Source: Candidatus Neomarinimicrobiota bacterium
Lineage (GTDB): Bacteria; Fidelibacterota; Fidelibacteria; Fidelibacterales; Fidelibacteraceae
Direction of reading: 5' to 3'
Assembly (NCBI GenBank): GCA_021157965.1
Contig: JAGGVO010000040.1
Location: forward strand, 1-44,863
Length of the DNA: 44,863 bases
In this document: positions 9,205-18,149 of the stretch, piece by piece
Numbering within the stretch: position 1 is the stretch's first letter
Layout of the letters: each line of letters begins with the position of its first letter
The notes under the pieces: model-generated
Seen by the model: the letters and a program-made list of their open reading frames with translations, nothing else
Databases searched by the model: none
What the model was told of the DNA's origin: nothing
Position numbers and translations under genes: made by a program

Positions 9205-10084
9205 GGTAATAATTCACTCCGAATGTGCTGACGGTTCCCAATCCTCCATAACTGAAAAAAGAGAATTGCAGGGTTACCTTATTATAGCGGTAGCGTCCCC
9301 CCATGGCCAATCCGGCAATGTAATCCTGTCCCAAGCTGTTACTTTGCAATCCTCCCCGCCGAAAATCGAGTCCGGCCAGAAATTCCAGGGGTGAGCCGCT
9401 TCGGAAATATCCTCCCAGGGTGAGATTTTCAATGTCATGATCTCCCCGGGTGCGGTAATCCAGATTCATAGTGAGGGGCAGATAAAGGAGGGGATGGCTC
9501 AGGGAGATGCGGATTTCATCCTCCATCGGTTCCGGATAATCTGTATAGGCCAGGCTCACCCGGGTTTTATCCGCAACGGGGATAATGGTCAGCCCGTAGG
9601 TAAGCACGCTGAAATTTTCCCGGCTTGAAGCAATATTTTCCGACACATAGCGGAAAGAGGCCCCCACCTGCAGCCGTGAAGAGAGCAGGTAACTCCAGGC
9701 GCTGAAGTACTGAGTCCGTCCGGCGCTGAAATTGCCGCTACTGTAGCCTTCCGTATCCAGACGTTCAAAATCGCCGTAATTTTCGTAATTGATGCCGCCG
9801 CTGAAGACATGCTTTTTGATCTGATAGCGGCCGGTAAGCTGGGACACCCGGATATCCGCGGGCATGAGGGCCAGGTTGGCGGAAAGGGAGTATTTGAAAG
9901 TGCCGGGTATGAGAGAGGGATTAATCCAGACCTGGTCGGGCAGATCCTTTAAGGCGCCGCCGGAGCGGGCAATGCCCCAGTATTCCGGCGAGGCAAGGAT
10001 ATCCGCCTCAGGCACCACCTGAGCCGAAAGGGACCGTGTCAATCCTCCGAGAAGAATTATGAAAACCAATGTTTTACGCATCAT
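9194..10084 (-). CDS. PorQ-like outer-membrane beta-barrel protein
   Basis: This 296-aa protein has a signal peptide (MMRKTLVFIILLGGLTRSLSA, cleavage likely before QVV). The rest is made of alternating short amphipathic strands rich in Y/G/S, ending in a terminal aromatic strand (STFGVNYYHGS), as in outer-membrane barrels. The early segment ARSGGALKDLPDQVWINPSLI resembles the PorV/PorQ (UPF0164/FadL-like) family, where a Gly-Gly stretch precedes a DP..WxNPA motif. In Bacteroidota PorQ belongs to the T9SS attachment machinery that handles cargo C-terminal domains. That would fit the two CTD proteins encoded at 2395-8545. The assignment rests on motif memory and is moderate. The ATG at 10084 has an AAGGATG ribosome-binding site and overlaps the peptidase gene by 11 nt. 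Confidence 0.65.
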   Translation of the reverse strand: MMRKTLVFIILLGGLTRSLSAQVVPEADILASPEYWGIARSGGALKDLPDQVWINPSLIPGTFKYSLSANLALMPADIRVSQLTGRYQIKKHVFSGGINYENYGDFERLDTEGYSSGNFSAGRTQYFSAWSYLLSSRLQVGASFRYVSENIASSRENFSVLTYGLTIIPVADKTRVSLAYTDYPEPMEDEIRISLSHPLLYLPLTMNLDYRTRGDHDIENLTLGGYFRSGSPLEFLAGLDFRRGGLQSNSLGQDYIAGLAMGGRYRYNKVTLQFSFFSYGGLGTVSTFGVNYYHGS

Positions 10085-11018
10085 GAAAATTTACATCCTT
10101 TTTATCTTCATGGGGAGGAAAGTCCGGATTTTTCTGAATTTCTTCCGCCTGCCAGGTATCCTGAATACGTGCATTGCGCCTTCGCATTTGCAGCCAGCCA
10201 AAAAGCAGCAATATCGGCAAAATACCCCACAAAAGGGTGTGCAAATCCACCAGCGCATACGCTTTATACCGTTTTGTAGCCCAGAGTTCCCAATTGGTGC
10301 TGTAATAGCGGGGTTCGTAGCCGTAAACAATCTCGAAAGCCCGGCTCCAGTCCACCCCCTCCTGCAAAAGGATCAGCAATTCCCCGATGCTTTCATAGCC
10401 GTGTTCCTCTATCAGGTATTGGACGGCGGACACACTCTGGGCATAAGCCAGATTGGCCCGGTTCTGTTCAAATTTGAGCACATCGTCGATTTTGTGCAGG
10501 TCCATAAATTTACCGTAGAGAGCTGCCTGTCCCAGTAAAACTTTTTGATGCCATTCAAACTGTCCCGCCTCATGCTGAGCCAGGCCTTCATTGAGCCACC
10601 GGGGCAAATAAGTGAGTCGGTCGATGGGTTCCAGGGCCAGGTGGATCATTTCATGGTGAAGGGTGGCGGACAGTTCGGGAAAGCTCTGGCGGCTGAAGCG
10701 CGGACTCTTCAAAAGGATTTTTCGTCCCCGGTACAGGGCGGCAGCCACACCCCAATGGGGAAAATCTTTACCGGAGGCTTCTTTGAACTCTTTCTCACGT
10801 GCCGTGAGGATAATTTGAAAAGGCATCATTTCGAGTCCCAGCTTGTTCCGGATTTCCAGGCGAAAAATTTCGGCCCGTTCGGCAATAAACTCCGCTGTTT
10901 TCCGGTCTTTGGGCTCATATTGGATGGTAAAATCCTTTTCCGCCAGGATATTCCCCGACAGCATGTGCGGCATGAAAAGCGCAATCCACAGTATCCATTT
11001 TAAATAAAAACACCTCAT
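10074..11018 (-). CDS. membrane-anchored zinc metallopeptidase, peptidase MA-like
   Basis: This 314-aa protein has an N-terminal signal or membrane segment (residues 5-25). A gluzincin core follows: zinc ligands in HEMIH (122-126) and a downstream WLNEGLAQHE (141-150) giving the third ligand Glu144. A C-terminal transmembrane helix lies near 258-278, followed by a basic and charged tail. This order matches the peptidase MA-like family, whose members are predicted periplasmic peptidases with few known substrates. The catalytic domain should face the periplasm and the tail the cytoplasm. The ATG shares one base with the priA stop (ATGA at 11016-11019 on the minus strand), so translation is coupled. 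The neighbouring porQ-like gene suggests a role in envelope protein handling, but that is inference. Confidence 0.75.
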   Translation of the reverse strand: MRCFYLKWILWIALFMPHMLSGNILAEKDFTIQYEPKDRKTAEFIAERAEIFRLEIRNKLGLEMMPFQIILTAREKEFKEASGKDFPHWGVAAALYRGRKILLKSPRFSRQSFPELSATLHHEMIHLALEPIDRLTYLPRWLNEGLAQHEAGQFEWHQKVLLGQAALYGKFMDLHKIDDVLKFEQNRANLAYAQSVSAVQYLIEEHGYESIGELLILLQEGVDWSRAFEIVYGYEPRYYSTNWELWATKRYKAYALVDLHTLLWGILPILLLFGWLQMRRRNARIQDTWQAEEIQKNPDFPPHEDKKDVNFHDA

Positions 11019-13408
11019 CAGTTCATACTCACAGGGTCGACATTCATGGTAATTTTCAGTCCGTACATACGGTTTCGCCGGTCCTGAAGAATGCGAATCA
11101 TGATGGTTTTCATCCGGTTCAACAGCTCGTCCCCGTTCCGATTAAATTTCAGGAGGATTTGCCAGCGGTATAATTCCTTTACTTTCTCCACCGGCGCGGA
11201 TGAAGGGCCCAGGACCTGTTCAGGCGGCATCTGTTGTTTACAGATATCCGCCAGTTGTTTCACGGCACTCATGACCCTGTCCCGGTCTTTCCCCGTCACC
11301 CGGATCAGAATCAGCCGGCTGAAAGGTGGATAAAGGAGGTTTTTCCGTCGTTCCAGTTCCTGTTGATAAAAGGCATGGACATCCAGCCGGGCTGCCAGAT
11401 TCACGGCAGGATGTTCCGGTTGCCAGGTCTGGATAATCACCCGTCCGGGCAGGGCTCCCCGTCCGCTACGGCCCGATACCTGAGCTACCAGCTGCCAGAC
11501 CCGCTCTGCACTGCGGAAATCGGGAATACCCAGTCCCGTATCGGCATTCACAATACATACCAGGGTCACATTGCTGAAATCGAGTCCCTTGGAAACCATC
11601 TGGGTCCCCAGCAGAATATCAAAATTCCGGTTTTCAAAAGTATTGAGGATTTTCACGTGGGAGTGGCGGCTCCGGGTGGAATCCAGATCCATACGGATCA
11701 CCCGGGCATCTTTGATGCGTTTGATCAGCTCATCCTCAATCCGCTGGGTACCGCTTCCGGCGACCCGGAGGGAAGCTTTGCCGCAGGAGGGACACTCGGC
11801 AGGAATGGGTTCCTGATGGTCACAGTAGTGACAGACCAGTTTTTGCCAGGGTTTGTGCCAGGTCATGGAAACAGAGCAATGGGGGCACTCCACCGGTTGT
11901 CCGCAATATTCACAACGGACAAAAGTATGAAAGCCCCGTCGGTTATGGAGTACAATGGCCTGTTCCCCCCGCTTCAGGCAATCCCGGAGAGCTTCCAGCA
12001 TTTCTTGTGTAAAAAGGCTTTCGCCGGGATTTTTGGTGCGGAGGTCAATCACATCCACCCGGGGATATCCTGCGCTGCCGAAGCGTTCTTTGAGAGTGAG
12101 AAGGTGATATTTCCCCCTCTGTGCCAGGTACCAGCTTTCCACGGAAGGTGTGGCAGATCCCAGGATTACGGGAATCCTGAGAAGACGGGCGTAATAAATG
12201 GCTGCATCTCTTCCGTGATAGCCCGGACTCTGTTCCTGTTGTTTGAAGGAGGCGTCGTGTTCCTCATCCACCACAATCAGACCTGGACGTGGAAAGGGAG
12301 AAAAAAGGGCACTGCGGGCACCCACCACCACCTGGATATCCCCCCGCCGGATGCTCTGCCAGGTCCAGATCCTTTCCCCGGCACTCATGCGGCTGTGCCA
12401 GATGGCCACTTTTTTTCCGAAGACACTCCGGAAACGACCGGCCACATGGGGAGTAATGGCAATTTCGGGAACCAGAATCAGGGCCTGCTTCCCCCGTTTC
12501 AGGGCTTCACTGGCCAGATGAATGTAAACCTCCGTCTTGCCGCTGCCGGTCACACCGTGGAGCAATACCGGATAAAAACGATTAAAGTGTGCCGTTATCT
12601 CTTCAATGACCTGAATCTGTTCGTCCGTAAGGATAATATTCCGGCTTTTGGGCACATAGGCTCCGGAAAAGGGATCGGAGGGAATTTCCTGATCAAAGCT
12701 TTCCACCACGCCTTTTTTTTCGAGGGTTTGGAAAACGGAGCGACTTACACCGGTTTCCCGCATCAGGTCGGACAGGGTGGCTTCAGGGATAGCCCGGCTT
12801 TTCAGTGCCGCCAGGATTTTTACATGGGAAGGGTGTTCCCCTTTGGCAAACACATCTTTCAGGCGAATGGCCTTCACACTCCGGGTGGAACGTTCCACGG
12901 AAAAAACATTATCAACCACCAGCATCCGGCGCTTCAGGAGAAATTGTATATTCTTCTGCTCCTCCGGTGCCATCTTCTTCAGGGCGGAATCAGACAGGCC
13001 GTCCGGAGGAATATTCAACAATTGAATTTCCGGGTGATCCTTCATACCCGGTGCGGGAAAATAGCGAATCTCTTTTTTGAATCCGGCCTCGGAGGGATGG
13101 GCCGCCTTAAATACCAGTCCCGGCGCTGCCATGTAATAAAAGGCCATCCATTGAAAAAGCTGTATTTGTTCCGGAATGAAAAGGGGTTTCTCATCCCGGA
13201 TTTCAGATAAGAATCTGAGTCCTTTCGGCAGGGCGGACAAATCCGATTCGGACACGCTGACGCAGTATCCGGGCTGATGCCGTCTGCCGAAGGGGGCAAT
13301 CACCCGGCATCCGGGCTTCAACCGGTCTTTGAACCGGTCCGGAATCCGGTATGTGAAGGTTTGCATCACATCCACCGGAAAAGCGATTTCGCAGACGGGT
13401 ACTATCAT
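11018..13408 (-). CDS. priA: primosomal replication restart helicase PriA
   Basis: This 796-aa DEAH-box helicase restarts collapsed replication forks. The N-terminal 3'-end binding domain begins CEIAFPVDVMQTFTYRIPD. Walker A is LHGVTGSGKTEVYIHLA (near residue 285), Walker B reads VVDEEHDASFKQQE, and GSATPS is helicase motif III. The zinc-binding insert has eight cysteines in four pairs (CEYCG, CPHC, CHYC, CPSCG). Motifs V and VI (GTQMVSKGLDF, QVSGRSGR) are intact. The length is close to other PriA proteins. It is first in the minus-strand unit priA, MA peptidase, porQ-like, tmk, all overlapping. A rho-independent terminator at 13444-13474 separates it from the ribosomal operon upstream. The ribosome-binding site is weak. 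Confidence 0.97.
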   Translation of the reverse strand: MIVPVCEIAFPVDVMQTFTYRIPDRFKDRLKPGCRVIAPFGRRHQPGYCVSVSESDLSALPKGLRFLSEIRDEKPLFIPEQIQLFQWMAFYYMAAPGLVFKAAHPSEAGFKKEIRYFPAPGMKDHPEIQLLNIPPDGLSDSALKKMAPEEQKNIQFLLKRRMLVVDNVFSVERSTRSVKAIRLKDVFAKGEHPSHVKILAALKSRAIPEATLSDLMRETGVSRSVFQTLEKKGVVESFDQEIPSDPFSGAYVPKSRNIILTDEQIQVIEEITAHFNRFYPVLLHGVTGSGKTEVYIHLASEALKRGKQALILVPEIAITPHVAGRFRSVFGKKVAIWHSRMSAGERIWTWQSIRRGDIQVVVGARSALFSPFPRPGLIVVDEEHDASFKQQEQSPGYHGRDAAIYYARLLRIPVILGSATPSVESWYLAQRGKYHLLTLKERFGSAGYPRVDVIDLRTKNPGESLFTQEMLEALRDCLKRGEQAIVLHNRRGFHTFVRCEYCGQPVECPHCSVSMTWHKPWQKLVCHYCDHQEPIPAECPSCGKASLRVAGSGTQRIEDELIKRIKDARVIRMDLDSTRSRHSHVKILNTFENRNFDILLGTQMVSKGLDFSNVTLVCIVNADTGLGIPDFRSAERVWQLVAQVSGRSGRGALPGRVIIQTWQPEHPAVNLAARLDVHAFYQQELERRKNLLYPPFSRLILIRVTGKDRDRVMSAVKQLADICKQQMPPEQVLGPSSAPVEKVKELYRWQILLKFNRNGDELLNRMKTIMIRILQDRRNRMYGLKITMNVDPVSMN

Positions 13409-13443
13409 GGATAAAGTTATTCCCGTTAAAAAATATCCTCAAC

Positions 13444-13474
13444 AAAAAAGGTCCTGCCAAAAACGGACAGCACC
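13444..13474 (-). terminator. rho-independent terminator of the rpsF-rpsR-rplI operon
   Basis: On the minus strand GGTGCTGTCC and GGCAGGACC pair (8 of 9 positions, one G-G mismatch, one G-T) around a T-rich loop and are followed by six T residues. It lies 50 nt past the rplI stop and 36 nt before priA, so it can end the ribosomal transcript. Confidence 0.7.
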
Positions 13475-13523
13475 CTTTATGTATTGAAAAAAGGCTGTGC
13501 GCCCGGAGGCGTTCACATCCCGA

Positions 13524-13967
13524 TTATTCTTTCACCACCCAGAGTTTGACTTCGGCGGTCACATCGCTGTGGAGTTTAATGGGAATATCATACACACCCA
13601 GGGCTTTGATGGGTTCATTCAGGACGATATGCCGTTTATCCACGTCGTAGCCTTTTTCAGCCAGAAGCTCAGCTATAGTCTGGGAGGTGACGGAACCGAA
13701 AATTTTGTCATCTTCGCCGGCTGCGACGGATGTGGTCAGCGAGATATTTTTCAGCTTTTCAGCCAGACGGCGGGCTTTATCTACAGCCGCAGTCTTTTTC
13801 CGTTCCTCAATTTTTTTCAGCTCTTTGGCTATTTTCATATTGGAGCGGGTTGCCTGCACAGCCAGTCCTTTGGGAATGAGAAAGTTCCGGGCATATCCGT
13901 CCTTTACCGTCACAACATCCCCGGCAACGCCGACATTCTCCACATTTTCTTTCAGTATAATTTTCAT
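13524..13967 (-). CDS. rplI: 50S ribosomal protein L9
   Basis: This 147-aa protein binds 23S rRNA and stabilises the L1 stalk side of the 50S subunit. The N-terminal domain carries the diagnostic L9 signature (residues 13-40): GDVVTVKDGYARNFLIPKG and then LAVQAT. A lysine-rich connecting helix follows (AKELKKIEERKKTAAVDKARR) and then the C-terminal domain (IFGSVTSQTIAELL, HSDVTAEVKLWVVKE). Length is normal. A GGGAGAT ribosome-binding site precedes the ATG at 13967. It is the last gene of the rpsF-rpsR-rplI operon, 14 nt after rpsR. Confidence 0.97.
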   Translation of the reverse strand: MKIILKENVENVGVAGDVVTVKDGYARNFLIPKGLAVQATRSNMKIAKELKKIEERKKTAAVDKARRLAEKLKNISLTTSVAAGEDDKIFGSVTSQTIAELLAEKGYDVDKRHIVLNEPIKALGVYDIPIKLHSDVTAEVKLWVVKE

Positions 13968-13981
13968 AACGGATATCTCCC

Positions 13982-14212
13982 TCAGTTTTGCGTTACGTCA
14001 TAAGAATAAGGCAGGAGGGCAATATTCCGGGCCCGCTTGATTGCCGTCACGAGTTCACGCTGATGTTTTGCACATGTCCCCGTTACACGCCGGGGAATAA
14101 TTTTTCCCTGCTCTGTGATAAAACGGCGAAGTGTCTTATAGTCTTTATAATCAATGCTTAACTTCTTGTTTTCACAGAATTTGCAGACCTTTTTTCTTGA
14201 AATGAAAGCCAT
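13982..14212 (-). CDS. rpsR: 30S ribosomal protein S18
   Basis: This 76-aa protein pairs with S6 on the platform of the 30S subunit. It has the S18 core: [19 protein letters not shown], then [29 protein letters not shown]. The N-terminal [11 protein letters not shown] keeps a CxxC that, with a Cys in the core (TGTCAKHQ), suggests the zinc-binding variety of S18. A strong ribosome-binding site (AAAGGAG) lies ahead of the ATG. It sits 31 nt after rpsF. The ssb gene that often separates rpsF and rpsR is absent here. Confidence 0.97.
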   Translation of the reverse strand: MAFISRKKVCKFCENKKLSIDYKDYKTLRRFITEQGKIIPRRVTGTCAKHQRELVTAIKRARNIALLPYSYDVTQN

Positions 14213-14243
14213 TTCACTTTACTCCTTTGCTATCTGAAGCGGT

Positions 14244-14687
14244 TTACACCGTTTCTTTTACAGCTTCTTCAGACGTTTCTTCCGAATCGTCTTCTACTTC
14301 TATTTCTTCTTCCTCGTCATAATCCTCATCGGATCCATCATCTGTTATCTCGTCCTTAACTTCATCGTTATCTTCATGATGGGACGGGACACCGGCCGGT
14401 TTTTCATCCAGCCGCACAATCAGCTGGGCGAGGATTTGTGCCTGAAGTTCAAACCAGGTTTGCAATTCAACCACGGCCGAAGGTTCGGCATCAAAATAAA
14501 TCAGAACGTAATTTCCTGATTTCTGTTTTTCGATGGGATACGCCAGTCTGCGTTTTCCCCAATCATCCACAGCCAGAACATGTCCGCCAATATCGGCAAT
14601 ATGGCCTTTCACCATCTTAATAACCGAATTCAGACGATCCTGTTCGTAGTTTGGATGCACAATGAAGAGTGTTTCATAATACCTCAA
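14244..14687 (-). CDS. rpsF: 30S ribosomal protein S6 with long acidic tail
   Basis: This 147-aa protein has a ferredoxin-like S6 domain (residues 1-100): RYYETLFIVHPNYEQDRL, then GKRRLAYPIEKQKSGNYVLIYF and a conserved helix. The remaining 45 residues are almost all Asp/Glu/Ser/Thr, an acidic extension much longer than in the typical 95-110 aa S6. The start is a TTG at 14687, supported by AAAGGAG eight nt upstream. No in-frame ATG lies close by. It is the first gene of the operon. The 118-nt space upstream to hppA should hold the promoter, and part of it is a GAATTGA-type repeat. Confidence 0.95.
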   Translation of the reverse strand: MRYYETLFIVHPNYEQDRLNSVIKMVKGHIADIGGHVLAVDDWGKRRLAYPIEKQKSGNYVLIYFDAEPSAVVELQTWFELQAQILAQLIVRLDEKPAGVPSHHEDNDEVKDEITDDGSDEDYDEEEEIEVEDDSEETSEEAVKETV

Positions 14688-14771
14688 GAGTGTAACTCCT
14701 TTTTTTTATTTAATTCCGAATGATGAATTCTGAATTTTGTTGGGTTTATCAACAGATACTTCCATTCTTTC

Positions 14772-14803
14772 AATTCTCAATTATTCATTCTCAATTCTCA
14801 ATA
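14772..14803 (-). repeat. GAATTGA-type repeat at the 3' end of hppA
   Basis: Read on the minus strand just after the hppA stop, the DNA is a run of GAATTGAGAAT units (for example TTGAGAATTGAGAATG, the reverse complement of 14786-14801). The identical 16-mer occurs on the plus strand at 44591-44606, again right at the end of a gene, and a related GAATTGG run ends the gene at 30539. Confidence 0.7.
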
Positions 14804-14805
14804 AC

Positions 14806-16866
14806 CTAAGTAATCAGCGGTGCGATCACCAGGGAAACGACGGACATCAATTTAATGAGGATATTGAGGGATGGGCCGGCGGTATCCTTGAAGGGATCGC
14901 CGACGGTATCTCCCACGACGGAAGCTTTATGGGCATCACTCCCTTTGCCTCCCAGGTGTCCGTTTTCAATATATTTTTTTGCATTATCCCACACGCCGCC
15001 GGCATTGGCCATAAAAATTGCCATAAGGACACCGGTAATAGTCGTCCCTGCCAGCACACCGGCCAACATGCTCGGGTCGTAAAAACCCACAGCCACCGGC
15101 ACGCCCACAGCCAGGAGCCCGGGAAGGACCATTTTGCGGATGGCCGCTTGAGTGGAAATATCCACGCAGCGTTTGAAATCGGCTTTCGCTTCACCGGCCA
15201 TGAGTCCCTTGATTTCCCGGAATTGCCGCCGCACTTCCGTAATCATGGAAAAAGCCGCATCACCCACAGCCTGCATGGCCAGGGATGTAAAAAGAAAGGG
15301 CAGCATGCCGCCGATAAAGAGTCCGGCCATTATCCGGGGTTCAGTCAAATCAATTTGATCAATCCCGGCTGTGGTTTTATAGGCATTGAAGAGTGCCAGG
15401 GCCGTTAATGCGGCAGATCCCACGGCAAATCCCTTACCGATAGCTGCCGTTGTATTTCCTACCGCATCGAGGGCATCAGTCCGCTTACGGACAGATTTTT
15501 CCAGTCCGGCCATTTCCGCAATCCCGCCGGCATTATCGGCAATGGGGCCAAAAGCATCCACGGAAAGCTGAACACCGATGGTTGTCAGCATACCCATTGC
15601 CGAGATGGCAATGCCATAGATTCCGGCAAAATGATAGGCAATCATGATAGTCCCGGCCAGCACCACAATGGGCAGGGTCGTACTTCTCATCCCCATGCTC
15701 AGTCCGGAAATAATATTGGTTGCTGCCCCGGAGGAAGCTGCATTGGCGACTCTTCGTGCCGGGGATCTACTCTCTGACGTAAAGTATTCGGTAATGAGTC
15801 CGATAAGAGTTCCGGCCAGAATCCCGAAAAGGGTGGCAATATAAACACCGGAGGCGGACAAACCCTCCCTTTGTCCCGATTCAAAGGTTCCGGAGGGCAA
15901 AACCCGGGTAATAATAAACCAGGAAAGGATAATCATGAGGATGGCGGCGCCGTATTCGCTGATATTCAGGGCGGTTTGTGGTTTAATCTTTTCATTCTCC
16001 CGGACAAAAAACACAGCCACCAGGGAAACAAGGGCTCCCGCGGCGGCCAGAATCAGGGGCAGCATGACAAAACTGCCGGAAAAACCGCCTCCCACTGAGA
16101 CGATGGCTCCCAGCACCATGGCTCCAATGATGGATCCCACATAGGATTCAAACAAATCGGCACCCATGCCGGCCACATCCCCCACATTGTCCCCCACATT
16201 GTCGGCAATTACCGCCGGGTTCCGGGGATCATCCTCGGGGATACCGGCTTCCACCTTTCCCACCAGATCTGCCCCGATATCGGCGGCTTTTGTATAGATG
16301 CCGCCACCCACGCGGGCAAAAAGGGCAATGGAACTGGCGCCCAGACTGAATCCGCTCAGGATGGGCAATACCGTATTTTGAATCGTCGCGGGATCACTGC
16401 CCAGATAACGGACATAAACCCAAAAGAGAGAACCCAGTCCCAGGAGTCCCAAACCCACAACACTGAGTCCCATCACGGACCCGCCGGAAAAGGCAATCAC
16501 CAGCGCTTTGGCCAGACTGGTTTTTGCTGCCTGAGTTGTGCGGACATTGGCGGCTGTTGCCACCCGCATGCCGATAAATCCCGCCAGGGCACTGGCCAGG
16601 GCTCCGGTGATGAACGAAAGAGCCACAAGCCGTAAAATCCCGCTGTTGCTCAGAATCAGTAAAAAAGCCACAATCACCACAAAGAAGCTCAACACCCGGT
16701 ATTCCCGGACGAGAAAAGCCATGGCACCTTCCCGGATATGATGGGAAATTTCCACCATCTCCTTTTCACCGGAATCCTGTTTTGTAATCCAACCGGAACG
16801 AATCAGGGCATAGATCAAAGCAAGAGCTCCCACCGCAGGGACCATGATAAGTATCCAGTTGATCAT
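14806..16866 (-). CDS. hppA: membrane-bound ion-translocating pyrophosphatase, K+-dependent and probably Na+-pumping
   Basis: A 686-aa integral membrane enzyme with about 16 transmembrane helices. It hydrolyses cytoplasmic pyrophosphate and pumps ions outward. The substrate site is present: [20 protein letters not shown] followed by [10 protein letters not shown]. The K+-dependence motif reads [10 protein letters not shown] (residues 470-479). Ala474 and Gly477 are the K+-dependent states, where K+-independent enzymes have Lys and Thr. In transmembrane helix 6 the sequence is [11 protein letters not shown] with Glu240 directly after Phe. In Na+-pumping members the gating Glu sits there, whereas in plant H+ pumps it lies four residues later. 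I therefore infer a K+-dependent Na+-PPase, though dual Na+/H+ pumps cannot be excluded. The ATG overlaps the pth stop by four bases (ATGA), so the two are coupled. Confidence 0.95.
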   Translation of the reverse strand: MINWILIMVPAVGALALIYALIRSGWITKQDSGEKEMVEISHHIREGAMAFLVREYRVLSFFVVIVAFLLILSNSGILRLVALSFITGALASALAGFIGMRVATAANVRTTQAAKTSLAKALVIAFSGGSVMGLSVVGLGLLGLGSLFWVYVRYLGSDPATIQNTVLPILSGFSLGASSIALFARVGGGIYTKAADIGADLVGKVEAGIPEDDPRNPAVIADNVGDNVGDVAGMGADLFESYVGSIIGAMVLGAIVSVGGGFSGSFVMLPLILAAAGALVSLVAVFFVRENEKIKPQTALNISEYGAAILMIILSWFIITRVLPSGTFESGQREGLSASGVYIATLFGILAGTLIGLITEYFTSESRSPARRVANAASSGAATNIISGLSMGMRSTTLPIVVLAGTIMIAYHFAGIYGIAISAMGMLTTIGVQLSVDAFGPIADNAGGIAEMAGLEKSVRKRTDALDAVGNTTAAIGKGFAVGSAALTALALFNAYKTTAGIDQIDLTEPRIMAGLFIGGMLPFLFTSLAMQAVGDAAFSMITEVRRQFREIKGLMAGEAKADFKRCVDISTQAAIRKMVLPGLLAVGVPVAVGFYDPSMLAGVLAGTTITGVLMAIFMANAGGVWDNAKKYIENGHLGGKGSDAHKASVVGDTVGDPFKDTAGPSLNILIKLMSVVSLVIAPLIT

Positions 16867-17477
16867 GGCGACATCTCCTTGGTTTCATCATTTGAAACAG
16901 ATTCCGTATCTTTTCCCTTTTCCGAACGGTTATAGCGATTCATGGCAGTGTTCAGATCCTCCTTTAAAAAGAGTTCAACTGCATCGGCGGCTTTTTGCAC
17001 CATCTCCTTCACCGTTTCCCGTTCTTCGGGCAAAAAGGGTTTAAGCACGTAGATTTCAGCATCCATTTGCCGCCGCTCCGGGGTATTGATGCCAATTTTA
17101 ATCCGCGGAATATTCTGAGTCCCCAAAACACTGAAAACGGATTTGAGTCCGTTATGCCCGCCGGCAGAACCGGTCGGACGGATTTTCAGACGCCCGAAGT
17201 CCACATCCAGGTCATCATGGACCAGGAGTGTCTCTTCAGGGTTCAGGGGATAGCGTCTGGATACATCCGCCAGAGCCTGTCCGCTCAGGTTCATAAAGGT
17301 CATAGGTTTCACCAGAAGGGATCCGTCGGGCATCCGGGATTCCAGGAATACACCCCGGCCGGATTTGAATGTTAATCCGTGGCGGTCTGCCAGCTCATCC
17401 ATGACCATAAAACCCAGGTTGTGGCGGGTTTGGGTATATTTTTTCCCGGGATTTCCCAGTCCGACAATCACCTTCAT
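16863..17477 (-). CDS. pth: peptidyl-tRNA hydrolase
   Basis: This 204-aa enzyme releases peptides from stalled peptidyl-tRNA. It shows the Pth N-terminus [20 protein letters not shown], with catalytic His19 in RHNLGF and the tRNA-contacting Asn18/Asn20 region. [41 protein letters not shown] split as usual, and PRIKIGI follow. The length is slightly above the usual 190 because of a charged tail. It follows rplY by 9 nt, with a GGAG ribosome-binding site, and overlaps hppA. The rplY-pth pair is conserved in many bacteria. Confidence 0.96.
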   Translation of the reverse strand: MKVIVGLGNPGKKYTQTRHNLGFMVMDELADRHGLTFKSGRGVFLESRMPDGSLLVKPMTFMNLSGQALADVSRRYPLNPEETLLVHDDLDVDFGRLKIRPTGSAGGHNGLKSVFSVLGTQNIPRIKIGINTPERRQMDAEIYVLKPFLPEERETVKEMVQKAADAVELFLKEDLNTAMNRYNRSEKGKDTESVSNDETKEMSP

Positions 17478-17486
17478 GACTCCGCT

Positions 17487-18119
17487 TTATTCCTCTTCAG
17501 ATTCTTCTTCGGCTTCTTCACCTTCCAGTTCTTCTGCTTCTTCAGCCTCTTCTTCAGCCTGTGCAGCCTTGGACGGCGGCGTGACGGCAACAATCAGAGC
17601 ATCGGCAGGGGTCACAATATCAATTCCCTCAAAGGTCAGATCACCCACATGCAAACTCTCATTCATGTGCAGACCGCTGATATCCACATCCAGCTCGTGA
17701 GGAATTTCACCGGCTTTACAGCGAACCAACAGTTCATAAAGGTGGGTATCCATTACACCACCCTCTTTGAGTCCGAAAGGTGTTCCCAGGAAATTGATGC
17801 GGACTTCCACTTCAATCATTTCCTGAAGGCTCACACCCTGAAAATCGATATGAACAATCTCGTCCGTTACGGGATGGTACTGCAGTTCCTTAAAAATGGC
17901 TTTCTTGGGCTTTTTGGCTTTATCCACATAGAGGTCAATAAGCCGTTCGCCGGTTTTCAGTACTTTATGCAATTCCAGCAAATCCACACTTAACGGAATG
18001 GATTTTTCCGAATGAGTGTAGTAAATCGCGGGAATCCGTCCGGTGGCCCGGAGTTTTTTCATTTTCTCTTTTCCCCGTTCTTCCCGTTTTGAAACATTCA
18101 GTTTTACTGCTTCTGTCAT
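17487..18119 (-). CDS. rplY: 50S ribosomal protein L25/general stress protein Ctc
   Basis: This 210-aa protein binds 5S rRNA through its N-terminal L25 domain (residues 1-95: REERGKEKMKKLRATGRIPA, then VHIDFQGV). A C-terminal TL5/Ctc beta domain follows (about 100-185, FLGTPFGLKEGGVMD and ELLVRCKAGEIPHELDVD). The last 25 residues are almost pure Glu/Ala, an acidic tail like that of S6 in this genome. The ATG has an AGGAGA site. It lies between prs and pth, the order seen in many bacteria (prs-rplY-pth). Confidence 0.96.
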   Translation of the reverse strand: MTEAVKLNVSKREERGKEKMKKLRATGRIPAIYYTHSEKSIPLSVDLLELHKVLKTGERLIDLYVDKAKKPKKAIFKELQYHPVTDEIVHIDFQGVSLQEMIEVEVRINFLGTPFGLKEGGVMDTHLYELLVRCKAGEIPHELDVDISGLHMNESLHVGDLTFEGIDIVTPADALIVAVTPPSKAAQAEEEAEEAEELEGEEAEEESEEE

Positions 18120-18149
18120 GTTATTTTATCTCCTGTTATCCGTTGATTT

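Noticed and set aside
11234-13210. 658-aa open frame on the plus strand
   Set aside because: It lies fully antisense to priA, which has all helicase and zinc motifs; it is a frame shadow.
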